Shown piece after piece: positions 28,355 through 39,464 of a stretch of DNA of 64,000 nt. The notes under the pieces were generated by a model. That model was given only the letters and a program-made list of their open reading frames with translations. It was not told the origin of the DNA and made no database searches. Source of the stretch: Vibrio tarriae (GTDB taxonomy: Bacteria; Pseudomonadota; Gammaproteobacteria; Enterobacterales; Vibrionaceae); the NCBI RefSeq assembly GCF_002216685.1, contig NZ_CP022353.1, positions 1,550,001 to 1,614,000 on the forward strand, in the 5' to 3' direction. Position 1 is the first letter of the stretch, and every line of letters starts with the position of its first letter. Position numbers and translations under genes: made by a program.

Positions 28355-28997
28355 GGCGGCCATCCTTCGCAGTCAAAACAAAGACATCCATATGCCCTTC
28401 TTGTTGATGATCCACTGTGCGGATCGGGCAAGCGTTGTGCCACAGTTGGCTATCGGCCAACATCGCAACTTCGCCATTTTCCAATACTTTACGGAAAAAT
28501 GGCGCTTCATGACTACTGAGATAGAGCATGATTTCGCCACCCACAATGTTGTGGCGATCAATGCCAACAATCGCAATATGATCAAACCCATCTTGATGTA
28601 CCCCTTCCGGCGCCACTAAGGTTTCATCGAATACCGCAGCGATCCGCATCTGATGGATCTCAATTTCCTGCCCATCGGGAAGTGTGTTGGCTTCCATAAA
28701 CAGCGCGCACAACTCACGCATACCGTCACTTTTTAAAGTAGTACTGAGTAACGGTTCGAAACGGCGTACCACATTGCCTTGAAAATGGTTAATTTGATCG
28801 GTCTGCATAAAGTCATGCTTGTCCAACTCAACCACTTGCCCATCAATAAAGCGGATCACGGAGTAACGACGTAGCCGATACTGCCCGTCCGCATGATTGG
28901 TATGCGGTAACTGCGCAAAAGAGGGAGCGAGTTGATGAATCGCTGAATGACTCAGTTTAGTGATATGTAGGGTATTGTGGTGAGAACGTAACATCAT
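28338..28997 (-). CDS. 2-oxoglutarate/Fe(II) dioxygenase, amino-acid hydroxylase-like
   Basis: 219 residues of the 2OG-Fe_Oxy_2 family, which contains the Bacillus L-isoleucine 4-hydroxylase. The iron triad is visible: His134 and Asp136 (GVHQDGFD) and His187 (LWHNACPIR), with Arg193 in position to hold 2-oxoglutarate. Also typical are HQMRIAA and NIVGGEIMLYLS. It should couple decarboxylation of 2-oxoglutarate to hydroxylation of a small substrate, probably a free amino acid; which one cannot be told. It overlaps the downstream PLP gene by 17 bases. Confidence 0.85.
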   Translation of the reverse strand: MMLRSHHNTLHITKLSHSAIHQLAPSFAQLPHTNHADGQYRLRRYSVIRFIDGQVVELDKHDFMQTDQINHFQGNVVRRFEPLLSTTLKSDGMRELCALFMEANTLPDGQEIEIHQMRIAAVFDETLVAPEGVHQDGFDHIAIVGIDRHNIVGGEIMLYLSSHEAPFFRKVLENGEVAMLADSQLWHNACPIRTVDHQQEGHMDVFVLTAKDGRHALHS

Positions 28998-29300
28998 CGA
29001 CTCCTTAATGGGTTAGTCATACCACCATAAATTTCACATTTTATTTACAATTAAGACTAATCGATTATTTTGCAAAAACAATATTTTTTGACTCAATCAA
29101 CCATCAGGATTGAAATTTTGTTTTTATATTCTTTATAAATTGAAAATAGCAGTGTCTACATCCAAAAGCGCAACCTGAAGATAGGCAAAACCAGAGGCTT
29201 TCTCTACCTTATGGAAAATAAGGAAGATTGACAGCCTATTAGCATAAAACCATGCATCATGGATCCCGCTCTAACATGAGAATCAGGTGGAACCGACACG
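28998..29300. other. AT-rich upstream region of the dioxygenase operon
   Basis: Roughly 300 bases with no gene that I can support. The first 150 are very AT-rich (TTTTATTTACAATTAAGAC, TTTGTTTTTATATTC) and probably hold the minus-strand promoter; the rest leads into the repeat at 29301. Confidence 0.5.
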
Positions 29301-29445
29301 AGCTATAACCAAACAACTTGGGAGTTGCAGGTAGGTGGCAAGTGAGTTCATCCCCATGAGCATAGATACACTATGTGATTGGGGTGAACGAACGTAGCCA
29401 ACACCGCTGCAACTTCAAGTAGGAAGGATATATGCCGAGATAGCT
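29301..29445. repeat. ERIC-like intergenic repeat, copy 2
   Basis: About 145 bases with inverted ends AGCTAT/ATAGCT. The interior GGAGTTGCAGGTAGG, AAGTGAGTTCATCCCCATGAG, GTGATTGGGGTGAACGAACG and CCGCTGCAACTTCAAGTAGGA matches copy 1 and the ERIC core. It sits between the divergent dioxygenase operon and trxB. Confidence 0.87.
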
Positions 29446-29575
29446 TCACGTCGTAAGAGCATAAACAATTACGATTTATGCTCAGCGAACCACTTTTATT
29501 CGCCATCCATATTCCCTACAATCGAGTCCAATTATTTTCATTGGCTTGCGTCTTAGTTCCGAATTCAAGCCATGA

Positions 29576-30565
<990 letters not shown>

Positions 30566-30602
30566 CTTACGCTTCGCGTAACGCCAGTTTTTATTTTTGC
30601 CA

Positions 30603-30630
30603 AGCCCGACGGGTATAACCGCCGGGCTTT
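30603..30630 (+). terminator. Terminator after trxB
   Basis: AGCCCGACGG-GTATAAC-CGCCGGGCT then TTTCTTTG: an 8 to 9-bp stem with one mismatch and a T-rich tail. Confidence 0.7.
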
Positions 30631-30684
30631 TCTTTGTATACTGGCGGCCTATTACAATTATTATTCTCATTAAGCCTTTTCAAA

Positions 30685-32472
30685 ATGGACAAGAAAAAAC
30701 AGCGTAGCTTGAATCTCTGGCTCAAGCAGCAAAGCAAACTGGCTAAGCGCTGGCTCGCAATAGCTGTTGGGTTGGGTGTGTTATCAAGCCTATTTCTGGT
30801 GGCGCAAGCCGCACTCCTTGCATCAATTCTGCATCAGCTGATTATTGAACAGGTCGATAAACATCTGCTCATTCCACACTTCCTTGGCTTGGGTGCACTC
30901 ATTGCCGTGCGTGCGTTCTGCTCTTGGGGACGCGAAATCGCTGGTTTTCGTTGTGGAGAAGAGATCCGCCGTTATATTCGACAGCTAATCCTAGACAAGT
31001 TACGCGACTTAGGGCCAGCCTATATCAAAGGCAAACCGGCTGGCTCATGGGCAGCCTTAATGCTTGAGCAAGTCGAAAACATGCACGACTTCTTTGCTCG
31101 CTATCTCCCTCAGATGTCTCTTTCGGTTTTGGTACCGTTTGTGATCCTTGCAGTCGTCTTCCCAGTGAACTGGGCGGCAGGACTGATTTTTTTGATCACG
31201 GCGCCATTGGTGCCACTCTTTATGGCGTTAGTCGGCATTAAAGCCGCCGATGCCAGCCGGAAAAACTTTAAAGCTCTGCAGCGTTTATCCGGTCATTTTT
31301 ATGATCGCTTGCAAGCTCTGACCACCATTCGTCTATTCGATCGCACCACAGCAGAAACCGAGCACATGCGCGGCGCTTCAGAAGTGTTTCGCCATCGCAC
31401 TATGGATGTACTGCGGATCGCGTTCCTCTCTTCTGCAGTATTAGAGTTTTTCACCTCGATCTCCATTGCACTGACCGCCGTGTACTTTGGCTTTAGCTAC
31501 ATTGGTGAACTCAACTTCGGTTATTACGGCGCGAGTGTCACTCTGTTTGCTGGGCTATTTGTGTTAATCCTTGCTCCGGAGTTTTATCAGCCGCTGCGCG
31601 ATCTCGGAACCTATTACCACGCGAAACAACTCGCGGTGGGCGCAGCCGAATCGATCGTCGATTTTCTGCAAACCGAAGTGGATACCTTACACAGCGGCGA
31701 GCGTCATCTCACCGATAATGACGATATTGAAATTATCGCCAATGATCTGGTCATTCTTAGTCCACAAGGCAAACGCTTAGCAGGCCCGCTCTCATTTACG
31801 TTGCAAAGCGGCAAAACCACCGCTCTCGTCGGGCCAAGTGGCGCAGGCAAAACCAGCTTAATCAATACCATATTAGGCTTTATGCCCTACCAAGGCAGCT
31901 TAACCATTAACGGCATTGAATTGCGCGAGTTAGATCATGCGCAGTGGCGACAAACCATCAGTTGGGTTGGGCAAAATCCTCTGCTGCTGCACGGCACCAT
32001 TCGCGACAACGTGACGCTAGGCAAACACAATATCGCCGATGAGCAAGTCACACAGGCTCTGCAAGCAGCTTATGCCCAAGAGTTTGTTGAGCAGCAGGGT
32101 TTGGATTACCCGATCAGTGATCGCTCTGCGGGGCTTTCCGTGGGTCAAGCCCAACGCATCGCCCTCGCTCGCGCTATTTTGCAAAATGGCCGCTTTTGGT
32201 TACTCGATGAACCCACGGCAAGCTTAGATGCGCGCAGTGAGCAATATGTGATGCGTGGACTGACCGAAAGCATTCAGCAACGCACTGCGTTATTTGTCAC
32301 TCACCAGTTGCAACCGCTGCAATCGGTCGAGCAGATCTTAGTGATGGAAAATGGCTTGCTGGTACAAGCAGGACATTTTGAAGACTTAAGCCAGCAATCT
32401 GGTTTATTTGCCACTATGTTAGCCGCTAACCAAGCGCTACAAGCTGCCAACAAAGGGGATCTCGATGCGTGA
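30685..32472 (+). CDS. cydD: Cysteine/glutathione ABC exporter subunit CydD
   Basis: One half of the CydDC heterodimer, which exports cysteine and glutathione to the periplasm and is needed for assembly of cytochrome bd. 595 residues: six membrane helices (about 20-310) and an ATPase domain with Walker A GPSGAGKTSL (about 400), an unusual signature GLSVGQAQR and Walker B FWLLDEPTASLD. ATG 30685 (MDKKKQRSLN) is chosen because the upstream in-frame ATG at 30634 falls just after the terminator and would add an unlikely leader. Overlaps cydC by eight bases. Confidence 0.93.
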   Translation: MDKKKQRSLNLWLKQQSKLAKRWLAIAVGLGVLSSLFLVAQAALLASILHQLIIEQVDKHLLIPHFLGLGALIAVRAFCSWGREIAGFRCGEEIRRYIRQLILDKLRDLGPAYIKGKPAGSWAALMLEQVENMHDFFARYLPQMSLSVLVPFVILAVVFPVNWAAGLIFLITAPLVPLFMALVGIKAADASRKNFKALQRLSGHFYDRLQALTTIRLFDRTTAETEHMRGASEVFRHRTMDVLRIAFLSSAVLEFFTSISIALTAVYFGFSYIGELNFGYYGASVTLFAGLFVLILAPEFYQPLRDLGTYYHAKQLAVGAAESIVDFLQTEVDTLHSGERHLTDNDDIEIIANDLVILSPQGKRLAGPLSFTLQSGKTTALVGPSGAGKTSLINTILGFMPYQGSLTINGIELRELDHAQWRQTISWVGQNPLLLHGTIRDNVTLGKHNIADEQVTQALQAAYAQEFVEQQGLDYPISDRSAGLSVGQAQRIALARAILQNGRFWLLDEPTASLDARSEQYVMRGLTESIQQRTALFVTHQLQPLQSVEQILVMENGLLVQAGHFEDLSQQSGLFATMLAANQALQAANKGDLDA

Positions 32473-34186
32473 CCTGCTGCCTTACCTAAAACTGTATAAA
32501 AAACACTGGTTCGGTCTTACCCTTGGCATGCTGCTGGCGATGCTGACCGTTCTCGCTTCGATTGGACTGCTGACGTTATCCGGCTGGTTTTTGTCTGCGG
32601 CCGCCGTGGCCGGACTCAGTATTGCCCGAGAAACCTTTAACTACATGCTACCCGGCGCCTTTGTGCGCGGTTTTGCCATGGGACGCACCGCAGGTCGTTG
32701 GGGCGAGCGTGTCGTTACTCACAACGCCACCTTCAAGCTGCTCACTGATTTGCGAGTGTTTTTCTTTGAGAAACTGACACCGCTTATCCCGGGACGTCTG
32801 AGCGCGGTGCGCGATGCCGATATGCTCAACCGCATCGTGGCCGATGTGGATGCCATGGACCATGTGTATTTACGTTTAATCAATCCAGTCACGGTCGGCG
32901 TGCTGGGTATTGCGGCTCTCACCACACTGATTGCTTGGTTTGATCTGCAGCTTGGCATGACCTTAGGCGCTATCTTGCTACTGGTTCTGCTAGTGTGGCC
33001 CACGCTTTTTTACCGCTTGGGGAAAAAGAATGGTCAACACTTAACGCAGAATAAAGCGGAATTGCGCGTTCGCACGCTAGATTGGTTACAAGGTTACAGT
33101 GAACTAACCATTTTCGGCGCAGAACAAACCTATCGTCAGGCAATCTTAACGGCGCAAGACAAACTGCTTCGTAACCAATACGTTAACGCACAAGTCTCAG
33201 GACTGGCTCAATCGTTACTGTTACTTGCCAATGGTTGGACACTGGTACTGATGATCTGGCTGGCCGCCGATGGCGTGGGTGGGCAAACTCCGGATCCGCT
33301 GATTGCACTGGTGGCTTTTGCAACCATGGCCAGCGTCGAGTTATTGATGCCTATTGCCGGCGCATTCCAGCATTTGGGGCAGACTCTCACCTCGGCTCGC
33401 CGCTTAAATGAGATTATTCTAGCCAAAACTGAGGTCGAATTTACCGCGCAACCAACCGCGCATAATGGCCAATACAACATTGAATTCAACGGCGTCCACT
33501 TTGCTTACCAAGCGAATAAACCCAAGGCCATTGATGACTTTACTTTGGCTCTCGCTCAAGGGCAGAAAGTGGCGATTGTCGGCCAAACCGGCTCAGGGAA
33601 ATCGACCTTAATTCAACTCCTTTGCCGTTATTGGGATGTACAGCAGGGTCAGATCACGATTGGTGGAACAGACATTCGAGAATGGCGAGAGAGCGATCTT
33701 CGTGCCGCCATCAGCGTGGTCAGTCAACGGGTGGATATTCTCAATGGCACGCTGCGCGATAACCTGAAATTGGCGAAACCGGACGCAACCGATGAAGCGC
33801 TCAGTGATATTCTGCAGCAAGTCGGTCTAGAGAAATTGCTACAAGACGCCGCGCTCAATACTTGGCTTGGCGAAGGTGGCCGTCAGTTATCCGGTGGAGA
33901 AAAACGTAGGATCGGCATTGCGCGAGCACTACTGCATAACGCTCCAATCTTACTGCTTGATGAACCGACCGAAGGGTTGGACAAGCAAACCGAGCAGCAC
34001 ATCATGCAACTGTTGCATGGTCATTTCGGTCACAAAACCGTGCTGTTTATCACTCATCGTCTGGTCAACCTTGAAGAGATGGATGCGATTGCGCTGATTG
34101 AACAGGGCCAGTTGGTCGAATATGGTCATCACCATACTCTCCTCGCCCAGCACGGTCGTTATCACAAGCTGACACAAAAGCTGTAA
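32465..34186 (+). CDS. cydC: Cysteine/glutathione ABC exporter subunit CydC
   Basis: The second CydDC subunit, 573 residues. Six helices (about 15-290), Walker A GQTGSGKSTL (about 367), the canonical signature RQLSGGEKRR and Walker B ILLLDEPTEGLD. Compared with CydD, which has a variant signature GLSVGQ, CydC has the standard one, the usual asymmetric pattern. The start codon lies within the end of cydD. Confidence 0.94.
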   Translation: MRDLLPYLKLYKKHWFGLTLGMLLAMLTVLASIGLLTLSGWFLSAAAVAGLSIARETFNYMLPGAFVRGFAMGRTAGRWGERVVTHNATFKLLTDLRVFFFEKLTPLIPGRLSAVRDADMLNRIVADVDAMDHVYLRLINPVTVGVLGIAALTTLIAWFDLQLGMTLGAILLLVLLVWPTLFYRLGKKNGQHLTQNKAELRVRTLDWLQGYSELTIFGAEQTYRQAILTAQDKLLRNQYVNAQVSGLAQSLLLLANGWTLVLMIWLAADGVGGQTPDPLIALVAFATMASVELLMPIAGAFQHLGQTLTSARRLNEIILAKTEVEFTAQPTAHNGQYNIEFNGVHFAYQANKPKAIDDFTLALAQGQKVAIVGQTGSGKSTLIQLLCRYWDVQQGQITIGGTDIREWRESDLRAAISVVSQRVDILNGTLRDNLKLAKPDATDEALSDILQQVGLEKLLQDAALNTWLGEGGRQLSGGEKRRIGIARALLHNAPILLLDEPTEGLDKQTEQHIMQLLHGHFGHKTVLFITHRLVNLEEMDAIALIEQGQLVEYGHHHTLLAQHGRYHKLTQKL

Positions 34187-34273
34187 CGCTTCCCGCCTCT
34201 CTTCGCTGAGGGGCGTAAGTATGCAGCGCAGAGCACCATGTCAAACAATAAACAGCATCAAACAATAAACAGC

Positions 34274-34302
34274 AAAAAGCCAGTCAACATGACTGGCTTT
34301 TT
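34274..34302. terminator. Bidirectional terminator between cydC and rluB
   Basis: AAAAAGCCAGTCA-ACA-TGACTGGCTTTTT, a 13-bp perfect stem with U-tracts on both strands, between convergent genes. Confidence 0.92.
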
Positions 34303-34335
34303 TATAAGCGACATCGCTCTAAGAAAGGCGGGCAC

Positions 34336-35301
34336 TTATCCGCGCGGCTTACGCGAGCTTTGTTGCTGGTTAGCCACTTTATTGCGCGTGCTCGATTCAC
34401 CACCCGGCTTACGGCGCGCAGGGGCTTTTCCGCTACGACCCGGAGTAGCTGAAATTCGCTCTTCGTGACGACGTACTGCACGACGAATTTTCTGGCTACG
34501 GGTACGCTCACGCTTACGCGTTGCGGCATCAGGCGCCATGTTCAGCACCGTTTCTTTCTCTGGACGCAGTTCTACCAACTCACGCAGGTAGTTCACTTGC
34601 TTGAGATCAAGCTCCATCCAACCGCCGCGAGGCAGTTTTTTGTCGAGGAAAATATCACCGTAACGTACGCGCTTCAGACGGCTTACTGTCGTACCTTGTG
34701 ATTCCCACAGACGACGCACTTCACGGTTACGACCTTCATTGATTACCACGTAGAAAGTATGGTTGATGCCTTCGCCACCGGCGTACATCACATCTTCAAA
34801 ACGCGCCATACCATCTTCTAGCTGCACACCACGCACTAGATTGCGAACTTTTTCTTCCGTCACGTCACCAAAGACGCGAACCAGATATTCACGTTCTACC
34901 TGACGGCTTGGGTGCATTAAACGGTTAGCCAGTTCACCATCGGTGGTAAACAGCAGCAAACCTGACGTGTTGGCGTCCAACCGGCCAACAGAAATCCAGC
35001 GTGAACCACGAATTTTCGGCAGACGGTCAAATACCGTACGACGACCTTCTGGATCATGACGGGTACACAGCTCGCCTTCTGGTTTGTAATAAGCCAGAAC
35101 TCGGCAGATCACCTCTTCTTGCGCTTTCACAGACACAACATGTCCATCGACGCGCACGACAGCGTTATCATCTTCTAGGCGTTCACCCAGTACAGCTACC
35201 TTGCCATTAACACTTACACGCCCAGCTCGGATCAGAGCTTCAAGCTCACGACGAGAACCATGACCAGCACGTGCTAAAACTTTTTGTAACTTTTCGCTCA
35301 T
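34336..35301 (-). CDS. rluB: 23S rRNA pseudouridine-2605 synthase RluB
   Basis: Makes a pseudouridine in helix 90-area 23S rRNA (E. coli position 2605). 321 residues: S4 RNA-binding domain (1-60, [20 protein letters not shown]), the catalytic domain with the aspartate of [14 protein letters not shown] (about 104) and [16 protein letters not shown], and a basic, Arg/Lys/Ser-rich tail (about 240-321) typical of RluB. It stands downstream of yciO and rnm on the minus strand, a neighbourhood also found near trp in E. coli. Confidence 0.93.
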   Translation of the reverse strand: MSEKLQKVLARAGHGSRRELEALIRAGRVSVNGKVAVLGERLEDDNAVVRVDGHVVSVKAQEEVICRVLAYYKPEGELCTRHDPEGRRTVFDRLPKIRGSRWISVGRLDANTSGLLLFTTDGELANRLMHPSRQVEREYLVRVFGDVTEEKVRNLVRGVQLEDGMARFEDVMYAGGEGINHTFYVVINEGRNREVRRLWESQGTTVSRLKRVRYGDIFLDKKLPRGGWMELDLKQVNYLRELVELRPEKETVLNMAPDAATRKRERTRSQKIRRAVRRHEERISATPGRSGKAPARRKPGGESSTRNKVANQQQSSRKPRG

Positions 35302-35433
35302 TTATCTACCTATGTGTCGTCTTCTCAGACGTCGAATGACGGGTTGCGATGTTAAAATCGCGGCCGCGTAGTATCGCAAATTTTGTGGATAAAAGCATCC
35401 GTTTTGTCAGCGATTCGCGACCACCTCATTCAA

Positions 35434-36054
35434 CTACTGAAAGGGGGTTGGATCACCAGCTCCGACACGAGCCACAACAATCTCATCATCACTGAAATCA
35501 ATCACTGTGGTCGGCTGCTGACCTAAATAACCACCGTTGAGGATAACATCCACCGCGTGCTCTAAACTATCGCGGATGGCTTCAGGATCAGACTCTGTAA
35601 AATCGTTGCCCGGCAGAATCAGTGATGTAGACATCAGCGGTTCACCCAAAGCTTCTAGAAGATCCAACGCGATTTTGTTATCTGGTACACGGATCCCGAT
35701 GGTTTTACGCTTTTCGTTCATCAGACGACGGGGAACCTCTTTGGTTCCTTTAAAGATAAAAGTGTAAGGTCCCGGGGTGTTGTTTTTCAGTAAGCGAAAC
35801 GCGGTGTTATCCACTCGGGCATACAGAGATATCTCAGATAAGTCGCGGCACAACAGGGTGAAGTTGTGTTTATCGTCCAGACGACGGATCTGACAAATAC
35901 GCTCCATCCCGTGTTTATTTTCTAGCTGACAACCGACGGCGTAACCAGAATCGGTTGGATAAACCACTACCCCACCATTGCGAATAATCGCGACCGCTTG
36001 ATTGATCAGGCGGGTTTGAGGGTTCTCAGGATGAACATAAAAAAACTGGCTCAT
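35434..36054 (-). CDS. yciO: YciO, Sua5/YrdC-family protein
   Basis: 206 residues of the Sua5/YciO/YrdC fold, which binds ATP and nucleic acid. Motifs: GGVVVYPTDSGYAVGCQ, KHNFTLLCRDLSEIS, NNTPGPYTFIFKGTKEVPRR, RVPDNKIALDLLEALGEPLMSTSL. Relatives TsaC/Sua5 make threonylcarbamoyl-AMP for tRNA t6A; YciO itself has a less settled function. It starts two bases after rnm ends, so the two are cotranscribed. Confidence 0.9.
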   Translation of the reverse strand: MSQFFYVHPENPQTRLINQAVAIIRNGGVVVYPTDSGYAVGCQLENKHGMERICQIRRLDDKHNFTLLCRDLSEISLYARVDNTAFRLLKNNTPGPYTFIFKGTKEVPRRLMNEKRKTIGIRVPDNKIALDLLEALGEPLMSTSLILPGNDFTESDPEAIRDSLEHAVDVILNGGYLGQQPTTVIDFSDDEIVVARVGAGDPTPFQ

Positions 36055-36056
36055 GG

Positions 36057-36990
<934 letters not shown>

Positions 36991-37020
36991 CAAATGCAAG
37001 ACTCTCTGTTAGGGCTCACT

Positions 37021-37131
37021 ATGTTACAAGAATTTAACCCAAACCATAAACCCAATTTCAGTCCAGCAGATGCTGAACTGGCTTGGTGGCGCACTTGGAC
37101 AAGTTCTTGGTGGGCTCACGTGTATTTCTAA
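37021..37131 (+). CDS. trpL: trp leader peptide TrpL
   Basis: A 36-residue leader, much longer than the 14-residue E. coli TrpL. It carries five tryptophans, at positions 22, 23, 26, 30 and 31 (AWWRTWTSSWWAHVYF end). Ribosome stalling at these codons when charged tRNA-Trp is short should prevent the terminator at 37152. It begins 31 bases after the operator. Sensing function is by analogy with other enterobacterial and Vibrio trp leaders. Confidence 0.93.
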   Translation: MLQEFNPNHKPNFSPADAELAWWRTWTSSWWAHVYF

Positions 37132-37151
37132 GTTTAGATACTCACACACCT

Positions 37152-37178
37152 AGCCCGCCAACTTGAGCGGGCTTTTTA
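37152..37178 (+). terminator. trp attenuator
   Basis: AGCCCGC-CAACTTGA-GCGGGCT followed by TTTTATT is the 3:4 terminator. Its left arm can instead pair with GGTGGGCT at 37109-37116 (segment 2), giving an antiterminator of about eight pairs with one G-U. The two structures exclude each other. Confidence 0.92.
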
Positions 37179-37264
37179 TTGGTTTTTTCCACCTATCACT
37201 GCTGTTTAGCTACTTTCTCATCGCGGTGATCAGTGCACAATCGAATCATGGTTAAGGAGGTCTT

Positions 37265-38836
37265 ATGAATAAGGCCATCAACATAAAGAAAACCGCGCCG
37301 CTTGAGGTGCTACACAGTGAACTGCCTTATACGCAAGATCCTACGGCTTTATTTCATGCTCTTTGCGCTGGGCGCAGCGACTGCCTACTACTGGAATCTG
37401 CAGAAATCGACTCCAAGCAAAATTTGAAGAGCCTTCTGTTAGTGGATGCTGCCGTGCGCATTGTGTGTGAAGGCCATCAAGTGACCTATCATGCGCTCAG
37501 TGCAAACGGCCAAGCGCTGCTCAACATCATTCATGGCAACCTCACCGATCGGATTCCTTGCAAAGTAGAGAAAGCGAAACTTACCCTCACCTTCTCTACA
37601 CCCTGTGATACGTTGGATGAAGACTCACGATTGCGCGAAGCGTCTTCTTTCGATGCGCTACGTTTAGTGCAGCACAGTTTTGATCTCACTGACCACGGTA
37701 AATTTGCGCTGTTTTTAGGTGGCTTATTTGCCTACGATTTAGTGGCTAACTTTGAGCCGCTGGGTGAAGCACCTGCCGACAATCAATGCCCTGATTACGT
37801 GTTTTATGTAGCAGAAACTCTGATGGTGATTGATCATCAGCGTGAAACTTGCCAACTGCAGGCGACCCAATTCCAACCGGGCGATGCGCTGCACAGCCAA
37901 CTCAAAAGCCGGATGCGTGAAATTCGTGCGCAAGTGAATCAAAAATTGCCTTTGCCGAGTGCGCAATCTTTATCTGATGTGGAAGTGACCACCAATATTA
38001 GCGATGCAGCGTTTTGCGATATCGTGCGTGACCTCAAGCAGTACGTGGTCAAAGGCGATGTGTTCCAAGTTGTGCCTTCGCGCCGTTTTCGCTTACCTTG
38101 TCCTTCACCACTCGCTGCTTATCAACGGCTGAAACAGAGTAACCCAAGCCCTTACATGTTCTACATGCAAGATGAACGCTTTACCCTGTTTGGCGCATCC
38201 CCCGAAAGCGCGCTCAAGTATGAAATGCACACCAACCAAGTGGAAATCTACCCGATTGCAGGGACTCGCCGCCGCGGTAAACGCGCCGATGGAAGCATTG
38301 ATTTTGACCTCGATGGCCGCATTGAGCTTGAACTGCGCACGGATAAAAAAGAAAACGCCGAGCACATGATGCTAGTTGACTTAGCACGCAACGATGTCGC
38401 GCGCATTAGCCAAGCCGGTACTCGCCATGTCGCTGACTTGCTGCAAGTGGATCGCTACAGCCATGTGATGCACTTGGTGTCACGCGTGGTGGGTCAGTTA
38501 CGTGAAGATCTGGATGCGCTACACGCTTATCAAGCTTGCATGAATATGGGTACGCTGACTGGCGCACCGAAAATTCGCGCGATGCAGTTAATTCGCGACG
38601 TTGAACAAGCGCGTCGCGGCAGCTACGGCGGCGCGGTGGGCTATCTCACGGGTGAAGGCGATTTGGATACCTGTATCGTGATCCGCTCTGCTTATGTGGA
38701 AAACGGTATCGCCCAAGTCCAAGCCGGCGCGGGTGTCGTTTACGACTCTGACCCACAAGCCGAAGCCGATGAAACGCGCGGCAAAGCGCAAGCGGTAATC
38801 TCCGCCATTTTATATGCTCATCAAGGGAAGGAATGA
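37265..38836 (+). CDS. trpE: Anthranilate synthase component I TrpE
   Basis: Forms anthranilate from chorismate and glutamine-derived ammonia. 523 residues. The chorismate-binding C-terminal domain is complete: [54 protein letters not shown] strong AAGGAGG precedes the ATG. The N-terminal LLLESAEI segment corresponds to the tryptophan feedback site. First gene of the operon; its stop overlaps the start region of trpG as ATGA. Confidence 0.96.
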   Translation: MNKAINIKKTAPLEVLHSELPYTQDPTALFHALCAGRSDCLLLESAEIDSKQNLKSLLLVDAAVRIVCEGHQVTYHALSANGQALLNIIHGNLTDRIPCKVEKAKLTLTFSTPCDTLDEDSRLREASSFDALRLVQHSFDLTDHGKFALFLGGLFAYDLVANFEPLGEAPADNQCPDYVFYVAETLMVIDHQRETCQLQATQFQPGDALHSQLKSRMREIRAQVNQKLPLPSAQSLSDVEVTTNISDAAFCDIVRDLKQYVVKGDVFQVVPSRRFRLPCPSPLAAYQRLKQSNPSPYMFYMQDERFTLFGASPESALKYEMHTNQVEIYPIAGTRRRGKRADGSIDFDLDGRIELELRTDKKENAEHMMLVDLARNDVARISQAGTRHVADLLQVDRYSHVMHLVSRVVGQLREDLDALHAYQACMNMGTLTGAPKIRAMQLIRDVEQARRGSYGGAVGYLTGEGDLDTCIVIRSAYVENGIAQVQAGAGVVYDSDPQAEADETRGKAQAVISAILYAHQGKE

Positions 38837-38838
38837 TC

Positions 38839-39444
38839 ATGGCTAATATTCTGTTTATCGATAACTTTGATTCCTTTACTTACAACTTGGTGGATCAGTT
38901 TCGCTCACTCGGTCATGTGGTAACGATTTATCGCAACAACCTTTCTGCAGATGCTATCGAGCAAGCGCTGCAGCAACTGGATAATCCTGTGGTTGTCTTA
39001 TCCCCCGGCCCAGGTGCGCCGTCTGAAGCGGGCTGCATGCCAGAGTTGCTGCAACGTCTGAAAGGCAAGGTGCCAATGATTGGTATCTGCTTAGGGCATC
39101 AAGCCATCGTTGAAGCTTACGGCGGTGTAGTTGCTGGCGCGGGTGAAATCATCCACGGTAAAGTGTCGATGATGGAGCACCAAAGCCACGCGATTTATCG
39201 CGGCCTCCCTTCACCACTGGCGATTGCGCGTTACCACTCACTGGTCGCAACGCAAGTACCGGCAACACTGACCGTGACGGCAGAAGTGAATGGCTTGGTA
39301 ATGTCGGTGGTTAATGAAACTGACAAGGTGTGCGGCTTTCAATTTCACCCAGAATCGATCATGACCACCCACGGCGCTACCTTGCTGGCCAATGCCATTG
39401 ATTGGGCATTGTCTGCAACGCCAGCACAGACTCAATTCGCGTAA
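38839..39444 (+). CDS. trpG: Anthranilate synthase component II TrpG (glutamine amidotransferase)
   Basis: The class I glutaminase subunit that feeds ammonia to TrpE. 201 residues; catalytic Cys in GICLGHQAI (about 83) and the His-Glu pair in FQFHPESI (about 173). [12 protein letters not shown] forms the oxyanion loop. In E. coli trpG is fused to trpD; here they are separate, as in vibrios. ATG 38839 is preferred, with GGAAGGAA upstream, though an ATG two codons earlier overlaps the trpE stop. Confidence 0.95.
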   Translation: MANILFIDNFDSFTYNLVDQFRSLGHVVTIYRNNLSADAIEQALQQLDNPVVVLSPGPGAPSEAGCMPELLQRLKGKVPMIGICLGHQAIVEAYGGVVAGAGEIIHGKVSMMEHQSHAIYRGLPSPLAIARYHSLVATQVPATLTVTAEVNGLVMSVVNETDKVCGFQFHPESIMTTHGATLLANAIDWALSATPAQTQFA

Positions 39445-39464
39445 CCGCACAGGGAGAGAATGTT

